From NCBI GenBank assembly GCA_041748555.1, contig JBGTDA010000099.1, positions 1 through 64,000 of the forward strand: 64,000 bases of DNA. Reading direction: 5' to 3'. A program made the translations under genes and the position numbers. A model generated the notes under the pieces. The model did no database searches. It saw nothing but the letters and a program-made list of their open reading frames with translations, and was not told the DNA's origin. This stretch comes from Rhodonellum sp041748555 (lineage in GTDB: Bacteria; Bacteroidota; Bacteroidia; Cytophagales; Cyclobacteriaceae). Below are positions 9,133-17,880 of this stretch, piece by piece (positions within the stretch are counted from its first letter, which is position 1; every line of letters starts with the position of its first letter).

Positions 9133-9789
9133 TCAGGGTGTACTTTTTAGGTTCAGATCGGAAAGTTTCTTTCGCAATCTTTTCATGAATTTAGGTCCCG
9201 GATCCACTTTTTGGGTGAGGTAATCGGGATCTGTTTCTTTCCAGACTGATGAACCTTGGAAATCGTAGTATTCATGATGGCCGATCAGATACGTCAGGTT
9301 ATGTTTTTGGTTCAGATACCTGATCAAAGTTGCATTGGATCTCAATTGTGCCCGTGTAAGAGGAGCATCAGGACCTCCGATATTTTCTATTCCGATGGCG
9401 GTATAATTCAGTCCAATAGTATGCCTGGCAAAAGTAGTGTCAGGCAACAATCTGAAGATTGTGCCGTCCCTGTCCACCAAAAAATGAGCAGAAACATTCA
9501 GGTTGCTTGCCGTGGTGAGTTCAGGCCTTCCTCCTAAATGAACCGGATTAAAAACGTCAAAAGTTGTCTCAAGTGTATTCACTGCCGTCCAATGCACAAC
9601 TACCATGGTCGGATTGATCACTGCATCTGATTTTTCCAGGCCATGTCTTTTTTGAAGATATTCTAAGGACAGCTGTTCCCGTTCTTCATTGTAGGTAATC
9701 GGTTTTTCAAGTATCCTAAAAGTGGGTGCATTGCAGCCGATCAGGCAAATCGTCAACAGCAGAAAAAGAAGATTTTTAAGCGGTCTCAT
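9133..9789 (-). CDS. N-acetylmuramoyl-L-alanine amidase lipoprotein (Amidase_2 type)
   Basis: Predicted zinc amidase that cleaves the bond between N-acetylmuramic acid and the peptide in murein or murein fragments. The leader LLFLLLTICLIGC has a lipobox (Cys19), so the enzyme is membrane-anchored outside the cytoplasm. Amidase_2 landmarks: VVVHWTA with the first zinc histidine (about 66), YTAIGIENIG, LIGHHEYYD, and KVDPGPKF near the C-terminus, whose Asp is a usual zinc ligand. The length is 218 residues. It is first in a two-gene minus-strand unit with the GHL10 lipoprotein, with only 4 bases between them. Confidence 0.87.
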   Translation of the reverse strand: MRPLKNLLFLLLTICLIGCNAPTFRILEKPITYNEEREQLSLEYLQKRHGLEKSDAVINPTMVVVHWTAVNTLETTFDVFNPVHLGGRPELTTASNLNVSAHFLVDRDGTIFRLLPDTTFARHTIGLNYTAIGIENIGGPDAPLTRAQLRSNATLIRYLNQKHNLTYLIGHHEYYDFQGSSVWKETDPDYLTQKVDPGPKFMKRLRKKLSDLNLKSTP

Positions 9790-10144
9790 TTGATTGGTTT
9801 ATTTGGGCATAAAGATAAACAGCAAATTAGGCTAAAATAGAAATCTGTGGAAATTAAGAAGGAGTGGAGTTGTTTTAATTTTTTTCTGCCAAATGGTTGG
9901 ATCCTTGTCAAGTGAATGGCAAAACAAAACAGATCATAAGCCTGTTTCAAGATTGCTGATTACTTCCGTCTTCCAACCCTTTCCCAGTATAACGCATGAT
10001 TCAGGCAAATAGTGGAATTGCCCATTAAATGTAAATTTAACGATCCATAAGTCCTTTACTTGATGAAACTTGCAATAATAAAACTGCTGTTTTTTGCTGT
10101 TATTTGTTCGTTTTTATACATTGGATTATCCAAAAATGATTCCT
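9790..10144. other. Intergenic region between amidase and DeoR gene
   Basis: About 355 bases between divergent genes, so promoters for both should lie here. I see no clear coding potential. Bases 9962-9977 are a reverse-complement copy of the 16-base sequence GTTGGAAGACGGAAGT that also occurs at 21771-21786, so part of this gap is repeat-derived. Confidence 0.5.
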
Positions 10145-10894
10145 ATGCTGAAAGAAGAAAGACACAAATACATCATGGACCAGGTTCACCTGCACAATAG
10201 GGTTCTGCTTACGGATCTGTCTGATGGATTGAATGTTTCCATTGACACAGTGCGAAGAGATGTAAAAGAGCTTGATTATAATAAAAAGCTGAAAAAAGTA
10301 CATGGTGGCGCGACCTCATATGGTTTTCTGTCTTTCAGCGCAAATGATAAAAACATTTATCTTCAGGGGAAAAAGATTGCGATCGCCCAAAAAGCCGTTA
10401 CACTTCTGAATCAGGGACAGATTATCCTGATGAGTGGTGGTACTACCAATATTGAAATGGTAAAGCTGTTTCCAAAGAAACTGGAATTGACTGTATTTAC
10501 TCCAAGTCTTCATGTGGCAATGCAGCTGATGGAATTCCCTAACATCGAGGTCATTTTTCTGGGAGGAAAACTGTTGCACGAAGCGAAATTTGCGGTCGGC
10601 GGCACGGTTGTCAATTCCCTATCCCAACTTAGGGTGGATCAATGTTTCCTTGGTACCGGCTACCTGGATCCCAAACATGGATTGACCGAATTTGATTGGG
10701 AGGTTGTCCAAGTGAAAAAAGCGATGATTTTGGCGGCCAAGAAAACCATAATTCTTTCCGTATCAGACAAACTTCATTCAGTACAGCGCTACAAGACCTG
10801 CGATCTCAATTCTGTCAATACCTTGATTACCGAACTGGATCCTACTGATGGTATGCTGGACGAATTTCGGAATTATCCCATCCTGATTATTTGA
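10145..10894 (+). CDS. DeoR-family transcriptional regulator
   Basis: A DNA-binding sugar-metabolism regulator. The N-terminal DeoR helix-turn-helix is clear (RVLLTDLSDGLNVSIDTVRR followed by DVKELD), and the C-terminal DeoR sensor domain shows GGTTNIEMVKLFPK, NIEVIFLGGKL, FLGTGYLD and LTEFDWEVVQVKKAM. The frame is open upstream to a TTG at 10094, but family proteins begin MLKEER..., so I favour ATG 10145 (ATG 10136 is equally possible). The usual effector is a phosphorylated sugar. Its target is not evident: the nearest sugar-related genes are the PUL starting 2.7 kb downstream. That link is only proximity. Confidence 0.92.
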   Translation: MLKEERHKYIMDQVHLHNRVLLTDLSDGLNVSIDTVRRDVKELDYNKKLKKVHGGATSYGFLSFSANDKNIYLQGKKIAIAQKAVTLLNQGQIILMSGGTTNIEMVKLFPKKLELTVFTPSLHVAMQLMEFPNIEVIFLGGKLLHEAKFAVGGTVVNSLSQLRVDQCFLGTGYLDPKHGLTEFDWEVVQVKKAMILAAKKTIILSVSDKLHSVQRYKTCDLNSVNTLITELDPTDGMLDEFRNYPILII

Positions 10895-10986
10895 TCTTTT
10901 AGTTTTGGCCTCACCTGTTAATTCCCGGTTGGAAAATCTCTTTTGCCCTTTCCAAAACAGCTGCTTAAGAATCAATTTCACATTAT

Positions 10987-11487
10987 TCAAAGCTTCAGTT
11001 CCATCACCACATCCTCCATCAAAAATCCGTTACCTATGGGAATATCTTCACGAAAATCTTCATAGAATCCGAATCGTTCATAAAAACTGATTGCTCTAGT
11101 ATTATACTTGTTCACATTCAGGTACAAAAAGGAATTATCCGCTTTTCTTGCTGCATCCATTGCTGCTTGAATCAATAATTTACCCACTCCTTTTCCCTGC
11201 GCCAATGGTAAAATGTATATCTTATGAATCTTCGTTTTACAAGATCCTTGAAAATTGATTTCGTAGGATAGAAATCCCAAAAAATCTTCTCCTGACTTGG
11301 CCAACTTGAATTTATGCTGCTTTTGGTTAATTTGGTTTTTAAGAGAATCCAAACTGTACATCATTTCCAACATGTAATCAATCTGAGGTTTGGAAAGAAT
11401 ATCACTAAAAGTGATAGGCCAGGTCAGATGTGCAATACTTTGTATTATAGTCAGATCGCCGGTATGGGCGGGGATGATTTTTAACAT
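10987..11487 (-). CDS. GNAT-family N-acetyltransferase
   Basis: A 166-residue Gcn5-related acetyltransferase. The acetyl-CoA binding motif is IYILPLAQGKGVGKLLIQAA, preceded by an FLGFLSYEI beta strand pair and followed by FLYLNVNKYNTRAISFYERF with the usual asparagine and tyrosine of motif B. The C-terminus reads FLMEDVVMELKL, typical of Bacteroidota GNATs annotated as spermidine/general acetyltransferases. The substrate cannot be told. It is convergent with the DeoR gene and divergent from the EcsC gene, so it stands alone. Confidence 0.9.
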   Translation of the reverse strand: MLKIIPAHTGDLTIIQSIAHLTWPITFSDILSKPQIDYMLEMMYSLDSLKNQINQKQHKFKLAKSGEDFLGFLSYEINFQGSCKTKIHKIYILPLAQGKGVGKLLIQAAMDAARKADNSFLYLNVNKYNTRAISFYERFGFYEDFREDIPIGNGFLMEDVVMELKL

Positions 11488-11629
11488 ATGTGGATATCAA
11501 ATATTATTATTCTCGGAAATCTAGGTTTCATAACAAATATATTGGGATTATTGAATGCAAGATAAAAATTCCGACTTTTTCAAATTTACTTTTTTGACCT
11601 GTAGGCTTGAAATTTGTAGCTTTTAGAAT

Positions 11630-12382
11630 ATGATAACAAATTCAGGAAAAAAACAAGATTGGTACGAAACCATAGCTCTGGCTGAACTGAATGTTTGGCT
11701 GAAGAAAATCAGGAAAAAGCCATCCCTGATGAATCGCCTCACCAAAAGCACACAAAGAAAAATCAACCAACTCATTCCTGAGAAAATCCATAAGGCAATA
11801 ACCTACGCCATAGAAAAGATGGTGAAAGGAGTGCTGTTTGGCAGTAAATATCTCACTTCTTATACCAAACCTGAAGATGAACTTTGGGCTTCAGAGCGAA
11901 AAGCCAAAAAGATTATCAAGCTTTATCAAAGGACTGCTTCAGTCGAAGGGGCCGTGACCGGTGCTGGAGGTATTCTGATGGGTTTTGCCGACTTTCCTGC
12001 TTTTCTCAGTATCAAGATGAAAATGCTCTTTGAAATGGCCAATGCTTATGGCCTTAATGTTAAGAGTTTCAGGGAGCGATTGTTCATTCTCTATATCTTC
12101 AAACTCACTTTTTCCAGTCAAAAAACCCGAAACGAAACTATTTTAATCATTGAAGATTGGGATAATTTCAGCAGGAATCTCCCCGAAGAACTGGAAAGTT
12201 TTGATTGGAGAAATTTTCAGCTTGAATACCGGGATTATATGGATCTGGCCAAACTTGCTCAACTTATCCCCATTATCGGTGCAGGAGTAGGAGCCATTGC
12301 TAACTATAAACTTACAGCCCAATTAGGAGAAGTCGCCCTGAATTGTTATCGCTTGAGATATTTTTCAACTTATTCCAAATGA
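11630..12382 (+). CDS. EcsC family protein
   Basis: A 250-residue protein of the EcsC family. Typical pieces are KPEDELWASERKAKKIIK, the glycine-rich EGAVTGAGGILMGFADFPAF hydrophobic stretch (about residues 104-125), and a second hydrophobic segment LIPIIGAGVGAIANYKL near the C-terminus. EcsC in Bacillus is the third gene of the ecs ABC locus, but most EcsC-like proteins are found outside such loci and the function is unknown. No ABC transporter lies next to it. Glycine-rich hydrophobic segments suggest association with membranes; that is inference. Confidence 0.85.
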   Translation: MITNSGKKQDWYETIALAELNVWLKKIRKKPSLMNRLTKSTQRKINQLIPEKIHKAITYAIEKMVKGVLFGSKYLTSYTKPEDELWASERKAKKIIKLYQRTASVEGAVTGAGGILMGFADFPAFLSIKMKMLFEMANAYGLNVKSFRERLFILYIFKLTFSSQKTRNETILIIEDWDNFSRNLPEELESFDWRNFQLEYRDYMDLAKLAQLIPIIGAGVGAIANYKLTAQLGEVALNCYRLRYFSTYSK

Positions 12383-12880
12383 GGCTATTTATTAAAGCAA
12401 AGTATGTCATAAGCCCTATTAATATGCATATTTGAACTTTTATTATCATGTAAGCGGTTGATAAAGTTTTTTTGGTAATATTTTTCAATCGTCGGTTTTC
12501 ATATTGGAAAAGATTTTTGGGCTTGTAGGCAAGGCAGTTTCATTGCATAGAAAACCGACCCAAAAAATATTAATTTTAAAAAACTTCATTTATTATAAAA
12601 ATCCTATAAATTTAAAAAGCCAAATGGTAAGCAGATCATTTGGCCTTGAGGAAATCCCATATCCATCCTTCCTGCCAAAAGATTGATTTTCATAAGTTTT
12701 AAAAATGAGTTAAACAACTCCTTAAACCCACAATAGCCAGTAGAATTCCTTGCGAAAGCTATCGGAAAGAACTAAAATGCTTCAAAATCAAACACTTCGT
12801 TGTATTTTAACGCTCATAACGGATCTTAATGTATAAATCGGGTTAAAGTTGACAACATATTCTTTTCAAACACCGGATCT
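12383..12880. other. AT-rich intergenic region with two inverted repeats
   Basis: About 500 bases without a convincing gene. Two inverted repeats are visible: GTCGGTTTTC (12491-12500) with GAAAACCGAC (12550-12559), and GCCAAATG (12619-12626) with CATTTGGC (12637-12644). The second would be followed by TTTTTAAATTT if transcribed leftwards. Possible uses are a small RNA or regulatory leader of the PUL; nothing proves it. Confidence 0.4.
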
Positions 12881-14098
12881 ATGGACAGAAAAACCTTTTT
12901 AAAACGTTCTTTATCAGGAATTGGGGCATTTGGTGCCCTTTCATTCATGAATATTTTGGAAGCCTCACAAGCGGGATCAAATTCCCAAAAAATCCTGAAA
13001 TTTAAAATCAGAGATGTGGAGACCTATCTCCATCCAAGTGCGCTTTGGGTCAAAGTGATCACAGAAGAGGGAGTTTCAGGATGGGGAGAGGCCGACCATG
13101 ACAATAAGGAAGTCATTGCGACAATCATACATAAGCTTGCCAAGCCTATTTTATTAGGGAATGATCCTTTTGAAAGTGAGTACCTGTGGCATCAGATTTT
13201 TTACAAAGGTGAGGATTTGGGTTTATCCGGAGCTTTGACAGGAGCCTTGGCTGGTATTGATAATGCACTTTGGGATCTAAAAGGTAAATTGCTGGATATG
13301 CCTGTGTATAAGTTGTTGGGTGGAAACCGGGTTGAAAAAATCAAAGTTTATGGCAGCTACGGGATAGGCGAAGGAAATAAAAGAAAACCTCCGGAGGAAT
13401 GTGCTAAAATCGCTGCGGATTTTGTATCAAAAGGGTATGATACTGTAAAGCTTCGTATGCAGCTGAGGGTTTTGGGCAGAAATCCGGAACCTGAGTTGAC
13501 GCTGGATTACACCAAAAAAGTAAGGGAGGCCATAGGTGACGATATTACCCTATTTGTGGATTTTAATAATGGATATACCTCCGGAAAGGCCCTTGGATTG
13601 ATCATGAAGCTTTATGAATTCTACAACGTGCAATTGGTGGAAGAACCGGTTCATTACCGGGATTATGTAGGGCTGAAGAAAATAACAGCGCTAAGTCCAA
13701 TCAGGATAGCTGCAGGGGAGCATGACTTCAACAGGATTGATTTCCGGGAACTGATTTTACAAGGCAATCCTGATGTCCTTAATCTGGACATAATAAAAGG
13801 AGGTGGGATAAGTGAAATGAAAAAAGTGGCATCCTTAGCCCTTGCCTTTGAAAAAGAAGTCATGTGCCACAACGCCAGGCCCACTTTGGCATCAGCGGCT
13901 ACACTTCAATTGGTCGCCTCCATTTTCAATCCCGCAAGAATACAGGAATTTGGAGGGAGGAGAGAGGAATTGGGGCAGGGGGAATTTTTCCAAAATGAAT
14001 TAAAATTCGACCAGGGATATCTGTTTATTCCACAAAATCCCGGTTTAGGCCTGATTCCTGATGAAAAGCAAATGGCTAAGATAAGGTACAAGCTGTGA
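12881..14098 (+). CDS. Mandelate racemase/muconate-lactonizing (enolase superfamily) enzyme, exported
   Basis: An enolase-superfamily enzyme, which abstracts a proton next to a carboxylate; acid-sugar dehydratase is the likeliest activity. The 405 residues hold the capping domain and barrel with Lys190 (TVKLRMQ), metal ligands Asp227 (LFVDFNNGY), Glu254 (LVEEPVH) and Glu280 (AAGEHDF), and a late His in CHNARP. The N-terminus MDRKTFLKRSLSGIGAFGAL resembles a twin-arginine-type leader with RK instead of RR, so the protein is probably exported, which is unusual for this superfamily. It lies 443 bases upstream of the SusC gene on the same strand and may belong to the PUL by processing a released acid sugar. 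The exact substrate is unknown. Confidence 0.88.
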   Translation: MDRKTFLKRSLSGIGAFGALSFMNILEASQAGSNSQKILKFKIRDVETYLHPSALWVKVITEEGVSGWGEADHDNKEVIATIIHKLAKPILLGNDPFESEYLWHQIFYKGEDLGLSGALTGALAGIDNALWDLKGKLLDMPVYKLLGGNRVEKIKVYGSYGIGEGNKRKPPEECAKIAADFVSKGYDTVKLRMQLRVLGRNPEPELTLDYTKKVREAIGDDITLFVDFNNGYTSGKALGLIMKLYEFYNVQLVEEPVHYRDYVGLKKITALSPIRIAAGEHDFNRIDFRELILQGNPDVLNLDIIKGGGISEMKKVASLALAFEKEVMCHNARPTLASAATLQLVASIFNPARIQEFGGRREELGQGEFFQNELKFDQGYLFIPQNPGLGLIPDEKQMAKIRYKL

Positions 14099-14540
14099 AG
14101 CTGCTTCTTGTTATATTTATGAACCTTCATTTGTCTTGGGAGTAAGGGAAAAATGGAAATTATTGATAAAAACAGGGCTATATTTTTTTATATATGTGAT
14201 TAAGCTCCATGCAATCGATTCCGTAAATATCTCTTGTTCTGATTACTGTTATTTTGTAGAATAGCATAATGAAGATAAATAATTATGAAATAATAAACAG
14301 AAGCAAGAAAAAATCCTATTTCTCCATTTATTATTAAAATTTAATTTATCTCTCATCCCTTTCAGTTTATTGTGTCAGGCATATCGTGGTCTGGCTATGT
14401 TCCATATGGATTTTATCCGTAGATCTGAATGATTTTTTAGAGCACGCATAAATTTTTTAAAGAAATTGAAATACTGGAATGAAGCGTAAGAATTAGTTGA
14501 TTAATAATAATAATTTATTTTAACCCTAAATTCCCACTTT
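14099..14540 (+). promoter_or_regulatory. Long AT-rich leader upstream of the SusC gene
   Basis: About 440 bases without a gene between the enolase-family gene and susC. Long upstream regions are common before SusC/D operons, and the operon promoter probably lies here. I see no confident -33/-7 pair and no strong hairpin; a TAA-rich run (about 14500-14520) directly precedes the start codon region. Confidence 0.35.
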
Positions 14541-17500
14541 ATGGATGTACAATTACCTTTGGTCAAAAAAGTGAGTTGGGGACTTGTAGTTGTTGTTACG
14601 GCATCACTGCTGTTTGCCAACTATGGAGTTTCCAAGGCAGCGGATGGATCTGCAGCCAGTACTCCTTTATCTTTATTGTTTTTGTATTCCGAACCAGTAA
14701 ATCCCGTCGGGATTATTGATGAGGAGTTCGATGTGACTGTTTCAGGAACAGTTAAAGACCAAAGCGGTCAACCCATTCCCGGCGCAACCGTTTCTGTTCC
14801 GGGAACATCAATCGGTACCGTAACAGATCTTGATGGCGGGTTTTCGCTGACGGTTCCTGAGGGGGCTACTTTGGTCATCAGTTTTATTGGTTTTGATAGC
14901 AGTAATATTGTCGTCGGCAATCAGACAAATTTCGATATTGTCCTGGTAGAGAGTACCTCCACCCTAGAAGAAGTAGTGGTGGTAGGCTATGGTACACAGC
15001 AGAAGGTGAATCTGACAGGAGCAGTGGGTGTCGCGACATCCGAGCGTCTGGAAAACAGGCCTATTGCCAATGTGGGTGAAGGTTTGCAGGGAGTGATTCC
15101 CAACCTGAATATAGCCCCAAGAAATGGAGACCCTGCAGCCAGCCCGGTTTTTAACATCCGGGGATTCCAATCCATAAACGGAGGCTCTCCACTCGTTTTG
15201 GTGGATAATGTTCCCATGGACATCAATAGGGTCAATCCCAATGATATTGAAAGTGTATCAGTTCTAAAGGATGCCGCTGCAGCTGCCGTATACGGTGCCA
15301 GGGCTGCTTTTGGAGTAATTTTAGTGACTACCAAAAGTGGAAAGGCAGGTAAGGTTTCTGTTTCCTTAAACAGCCAGTTTTCACTCGGAAAACCCATTTT
15401 CAACATGGACCCGGAAAATGACCCCCACAGATTTGTATTGGCCAGAAATATCGCCAATATGCGGACCAATGGAGTTCCTGCTTTTGATGATGACATGGTG
15501 GAGGGTACAAGAAGATGGTCGGAGGATCCTCTGAATGCGCCCAGATGGGGAGTAGTGGATGGAGTGTTGAGACAATATGGATTCAACAATTACCAAAATG
15601 ACATCATGACCGACTTTGCCCCGACACAACAGCACGACATGACCATTTCAGGAGGTTCAGAAAACTCAAGGTATTTCGTTTCATTCGGGCATTTGAATAA
15701 AGACGGCTATCTAAATTCCGACAGAAATGAAAACTTCAAGAGATACAATGTATTGATGAAGGCAGATTTCAAGGTAAATGATTGGTTGACTTTGGAGGAA
15801 AAAGTAGTGATCAACACCCAAAGAAGTGATAAGCCCTATTTTTATAACTGGGATGTAAACATCAATACCCTTGCCAGGGTAAATCCGATTATGCCCGTAA
15901 AGTTTCCTGATTTACCCTTTTATATAGAACCTGGGGATAGGGAATTGTATGAGCGGTACATCGGGATGAATTTTGATGGAACTAATTTTTTTCCTTATCT
16001 GGAAGACGGAGGGCGGTCTGTATGGACTGCCAATGATATCTGGATGACACAGGGGGCTGTGCTTACACCGCTAAAAGGTTTGAAAATACAGGGTAATTTT
16101 TCCTACAACTTTTTCAACAGAACCGATCAGGATGTAGCCAGTAAAGTAGAGGTTCTCAGCACCAATCTAAGAAGCCCGGCTGATATGGTCAGCAACGGAT
16201 TCAGTGGAAATGATTTTATCAACGAAGAAAGCCGGTTCAATCAATACTATGTGATCAATGCCTTTGCGGATTACCATTTTAGCTTACCTGAAAAACACCA
16301 ATTAAATGCAATGGTAGGTTATAATCAGGAGTGGGGCCAGAATAAATTCATCCGTGCCCAGAACAACACATTGATCACTCCATTGATCCGGGATCTCAAT
16401 GCAACCATAGGGTTGCAACAAACCTTTGGCAGCAGTAACCATATGGCCTTAAGAGGAGCTTTCTACAGGGTGAATTATATCTTTGATGAGCGCTATCTAA
16501 TAGAGATCAACGGCCGGTATGACGGTACCTCGAGATTCCCCAAGGATAGTAGGTTTGGTTTTTTCCCATCTTTTTCTGCGGGATGGAGAATCTCAAATGA
16601 AGGCTGGATGGAGGGTACCAAAAGCTGGATAGACGAATTGAAAATCAGAGCTTCATATGGAACGCTTGGGAATCAGCTATTGGTAGATAACAATAACAAT
16701 CCAATATGGTACCCCTATATCCCAACAATGGGTACAGGTCAATCAGGCTTTATGATGAGTGCAGGCCAACGGACTCCTTTTATTTCTCCGGCAGGATTGG
16801 TTAGCCCTACCCTTACCTGGGAAACAGTGATATCTCAAAATATTGGAGTTGACTTTACCTTATTCGATGGAAAAATTGACGGTTCATTTGATGTTTTTTC
16901 AAGAGATACCAAAGACATGCTGATGCGGGAGACATATCCTTCCATTTTGGGTACAGGTGCTCCCCAGTCCAATGCTGCGGACTTAAGGACTTCAGGTTGG
17001 GAATTGGCCTTGACCTGGAGAAACAGGGTTAAAAATGATTTGAGCTATGATGTTACTTTGGCACTTTCGGATTGGATGGCAGAAATCACAAGATTCAACA
17101 ATCCAAATGGGGCCATACCAGGCGGTACCACTGCAAGTGGAGGTAATGCCCAATATTACGTGGGCCAGAAGTTGGGGGAAATTTGGGGATATGAAACGGT
17201 GGGGATCTTCCAGACAGCGGATGAAATAGCCAATGCAGCTGATCAAACCAGAATAGGAGCCAATTGGAGGCCGGGAGATATCAGATATGCGGATCTGAAC
17301 GGTGATGGATTTATATCCCCTGGCAACAATACGCTGGAAGATCCCGGGGATAGGAGAATCATAGGCAATGAAACTCCCAGGTTAAGTTTCGGAATCAATA
17401 ACAACGTAAGTTGGAAAAATTTCCACCTCAATGCCTTCTTTCAGGGTATTTGGAGAAGAGATCACTGGCCTACTTCAGGCAACTGGACCTGGTTTTTTCC

Positions 17501-17861
17501 CTTCAATGCCGGTCATGTGGAGAAATATTTCCTCACCGACTCCTGGTCAGAAGACAACAGGGATGCTTATTTTGCCCATCCCCATATCTCTACAAATGAC
17601 AAGAAGAATATCCAACCCCAGACCCGGTTCTTGCAAAATGCAGGATATATCAGGTTGAAGAACGTTTCGCTAGGCTATGACATTCCTGCTTCATTGACCC
17701 AGAGGTTGGGTTTACAACAGGCCAATGTATACTTTGCAGGGATGAATCTTTGGGAATATTCACCCATCAGAAAACCCCTGGATCCGGAGACCATCTATTC
17801 AGGTGCCATTGAGTATCCCATGCAAAGGGTATATACATTGGGTGTAAGGCTTACTTTCTAA
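14541..17861 (+). CDS. SusC/RagA-family TonB-linked outer membrane transporter
   Basis: The TonB-dependent import channel of the polysaccharide utilization locus. It has 1106 residues: a signal segment (WGLVVVVTASLLFANYG), a carboxypeptidase-D-like beta domain beginning VSGTVKDQSG (about 67-76), the LEEVVVVGYG stretch before the plug (142-151), a plug with SVLKDAAAAAVYGARAAFGV, and a beta barrel ending in VYTLGVRLTF with a C-terminal phenylalanine. It lacks the extra N-terminal STN domain used with anti-sigma factors, consistent with no sigma/anti-sigma pair nearby. The susD gene follows after 19 bases, and the pair surely forms one outer-membrane complex. Confidence 0.96.
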   Translation: MDVQLPLVKKVSWGLVVVVTASLLFANYGVSKAADGSAASTPLSLLFLYSEPVNPVGIIDEEFDVTVSGTVKDQSGQPIPGATVSVPGTSIGTVTDLDGGFSLTVPEGATLVISFIGFDSSNIVVGNQTNFDIVLVESTSTLEEVVVVGYGTQQKVNLTGAVGVATSERLENRPIANVGEGLQGVIPNLNIAPRNGDPAASPVFNIRGFQSINGGSPLVLVDNVPMDINRVNPNDIESVSVLKDAAAAAVYGARAAFGVILVTTKSGKAGKVSVSLNSQFSLGKPIFNMDPENDPHRFVLARNIANMRTNGVPAFDDDMVEGTRRWSEDPLNAPRWGVVDGVLRQYGFNNYQNDIMTDFAPTQQHDMTISGGSENSRYFVSFGHLNKDGYLNSDRNENFKRYNVLMKADFKVNDWLTLEEKVVINTQRSDKPYFYNWDVNINTLARVNPIMPVKFPDLPFYIEPGDRELYERYIGMNFDGTNFFPYLEDGGRSVWTANDIWMTQGAVLTPLKGLKIQGNFSYNFFNRTDQDVASKVEVLSTNLRSPADMVSNGFSGNDFINEESRFNQYYVINAFADYHFSLPEKHQLNAMVGYNQEWGQNKFIRAQNNTLITPLIRDLNATIGLQQTFGSSNHMALRGAFYRVNYIFDERYLIEINGRYDGTSRFPKDSRFGFFPSFSAGWRISNEGWMEGTKSWIDELKIRASYGTLGNQLLVDNNNNPIWYPYIPTMGTGQSGFMMSAGQRTPFISPAGLVSPTLTWETVISQNIGVDFTLFDGKIDGSFDVFSRDTKDMLMRETYPSILGTGAPQSNAADLRTSGWELALTWRNRVKNDLSYDVTLALSDWMAEITRFNNPNGAIPGGTTASGGNAQYYVGQKLGEIWGYETVGIFQTADEIANAADQTRIGANWRPGDIRYADLNGDGFISPGNNTLEDPGDRRIIGNETPRLSFGINNNVSWKNFHLNAFFQGIWRRDHWPTSGNWTWFFPFNAGHVEKYFLTDSWSEDNRDAYFAHPHISTNDKKNIQPQTRFLQNAGYIRLKNVSLGYDIPASLTQRLGLQQANVYFAGMNLWEYSPIRKPLDPETIYSGAIEYPMQRVYTLGVRLTF

Positions 17862-17880
17862 TTCAAAACCTAGAAATAAT

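Noticed and set aside
12504..12686. 60-codon plus-strand open frame in the gap before the PUL
   Set aside because: TTG start, no family, and it overlaps both inverted repeats; composition is AT-rich and not protein-like.
14987..15589. 200-codon minus-strand frame in susC
   Set aside because: Antisense shadow of the SusC plug region.
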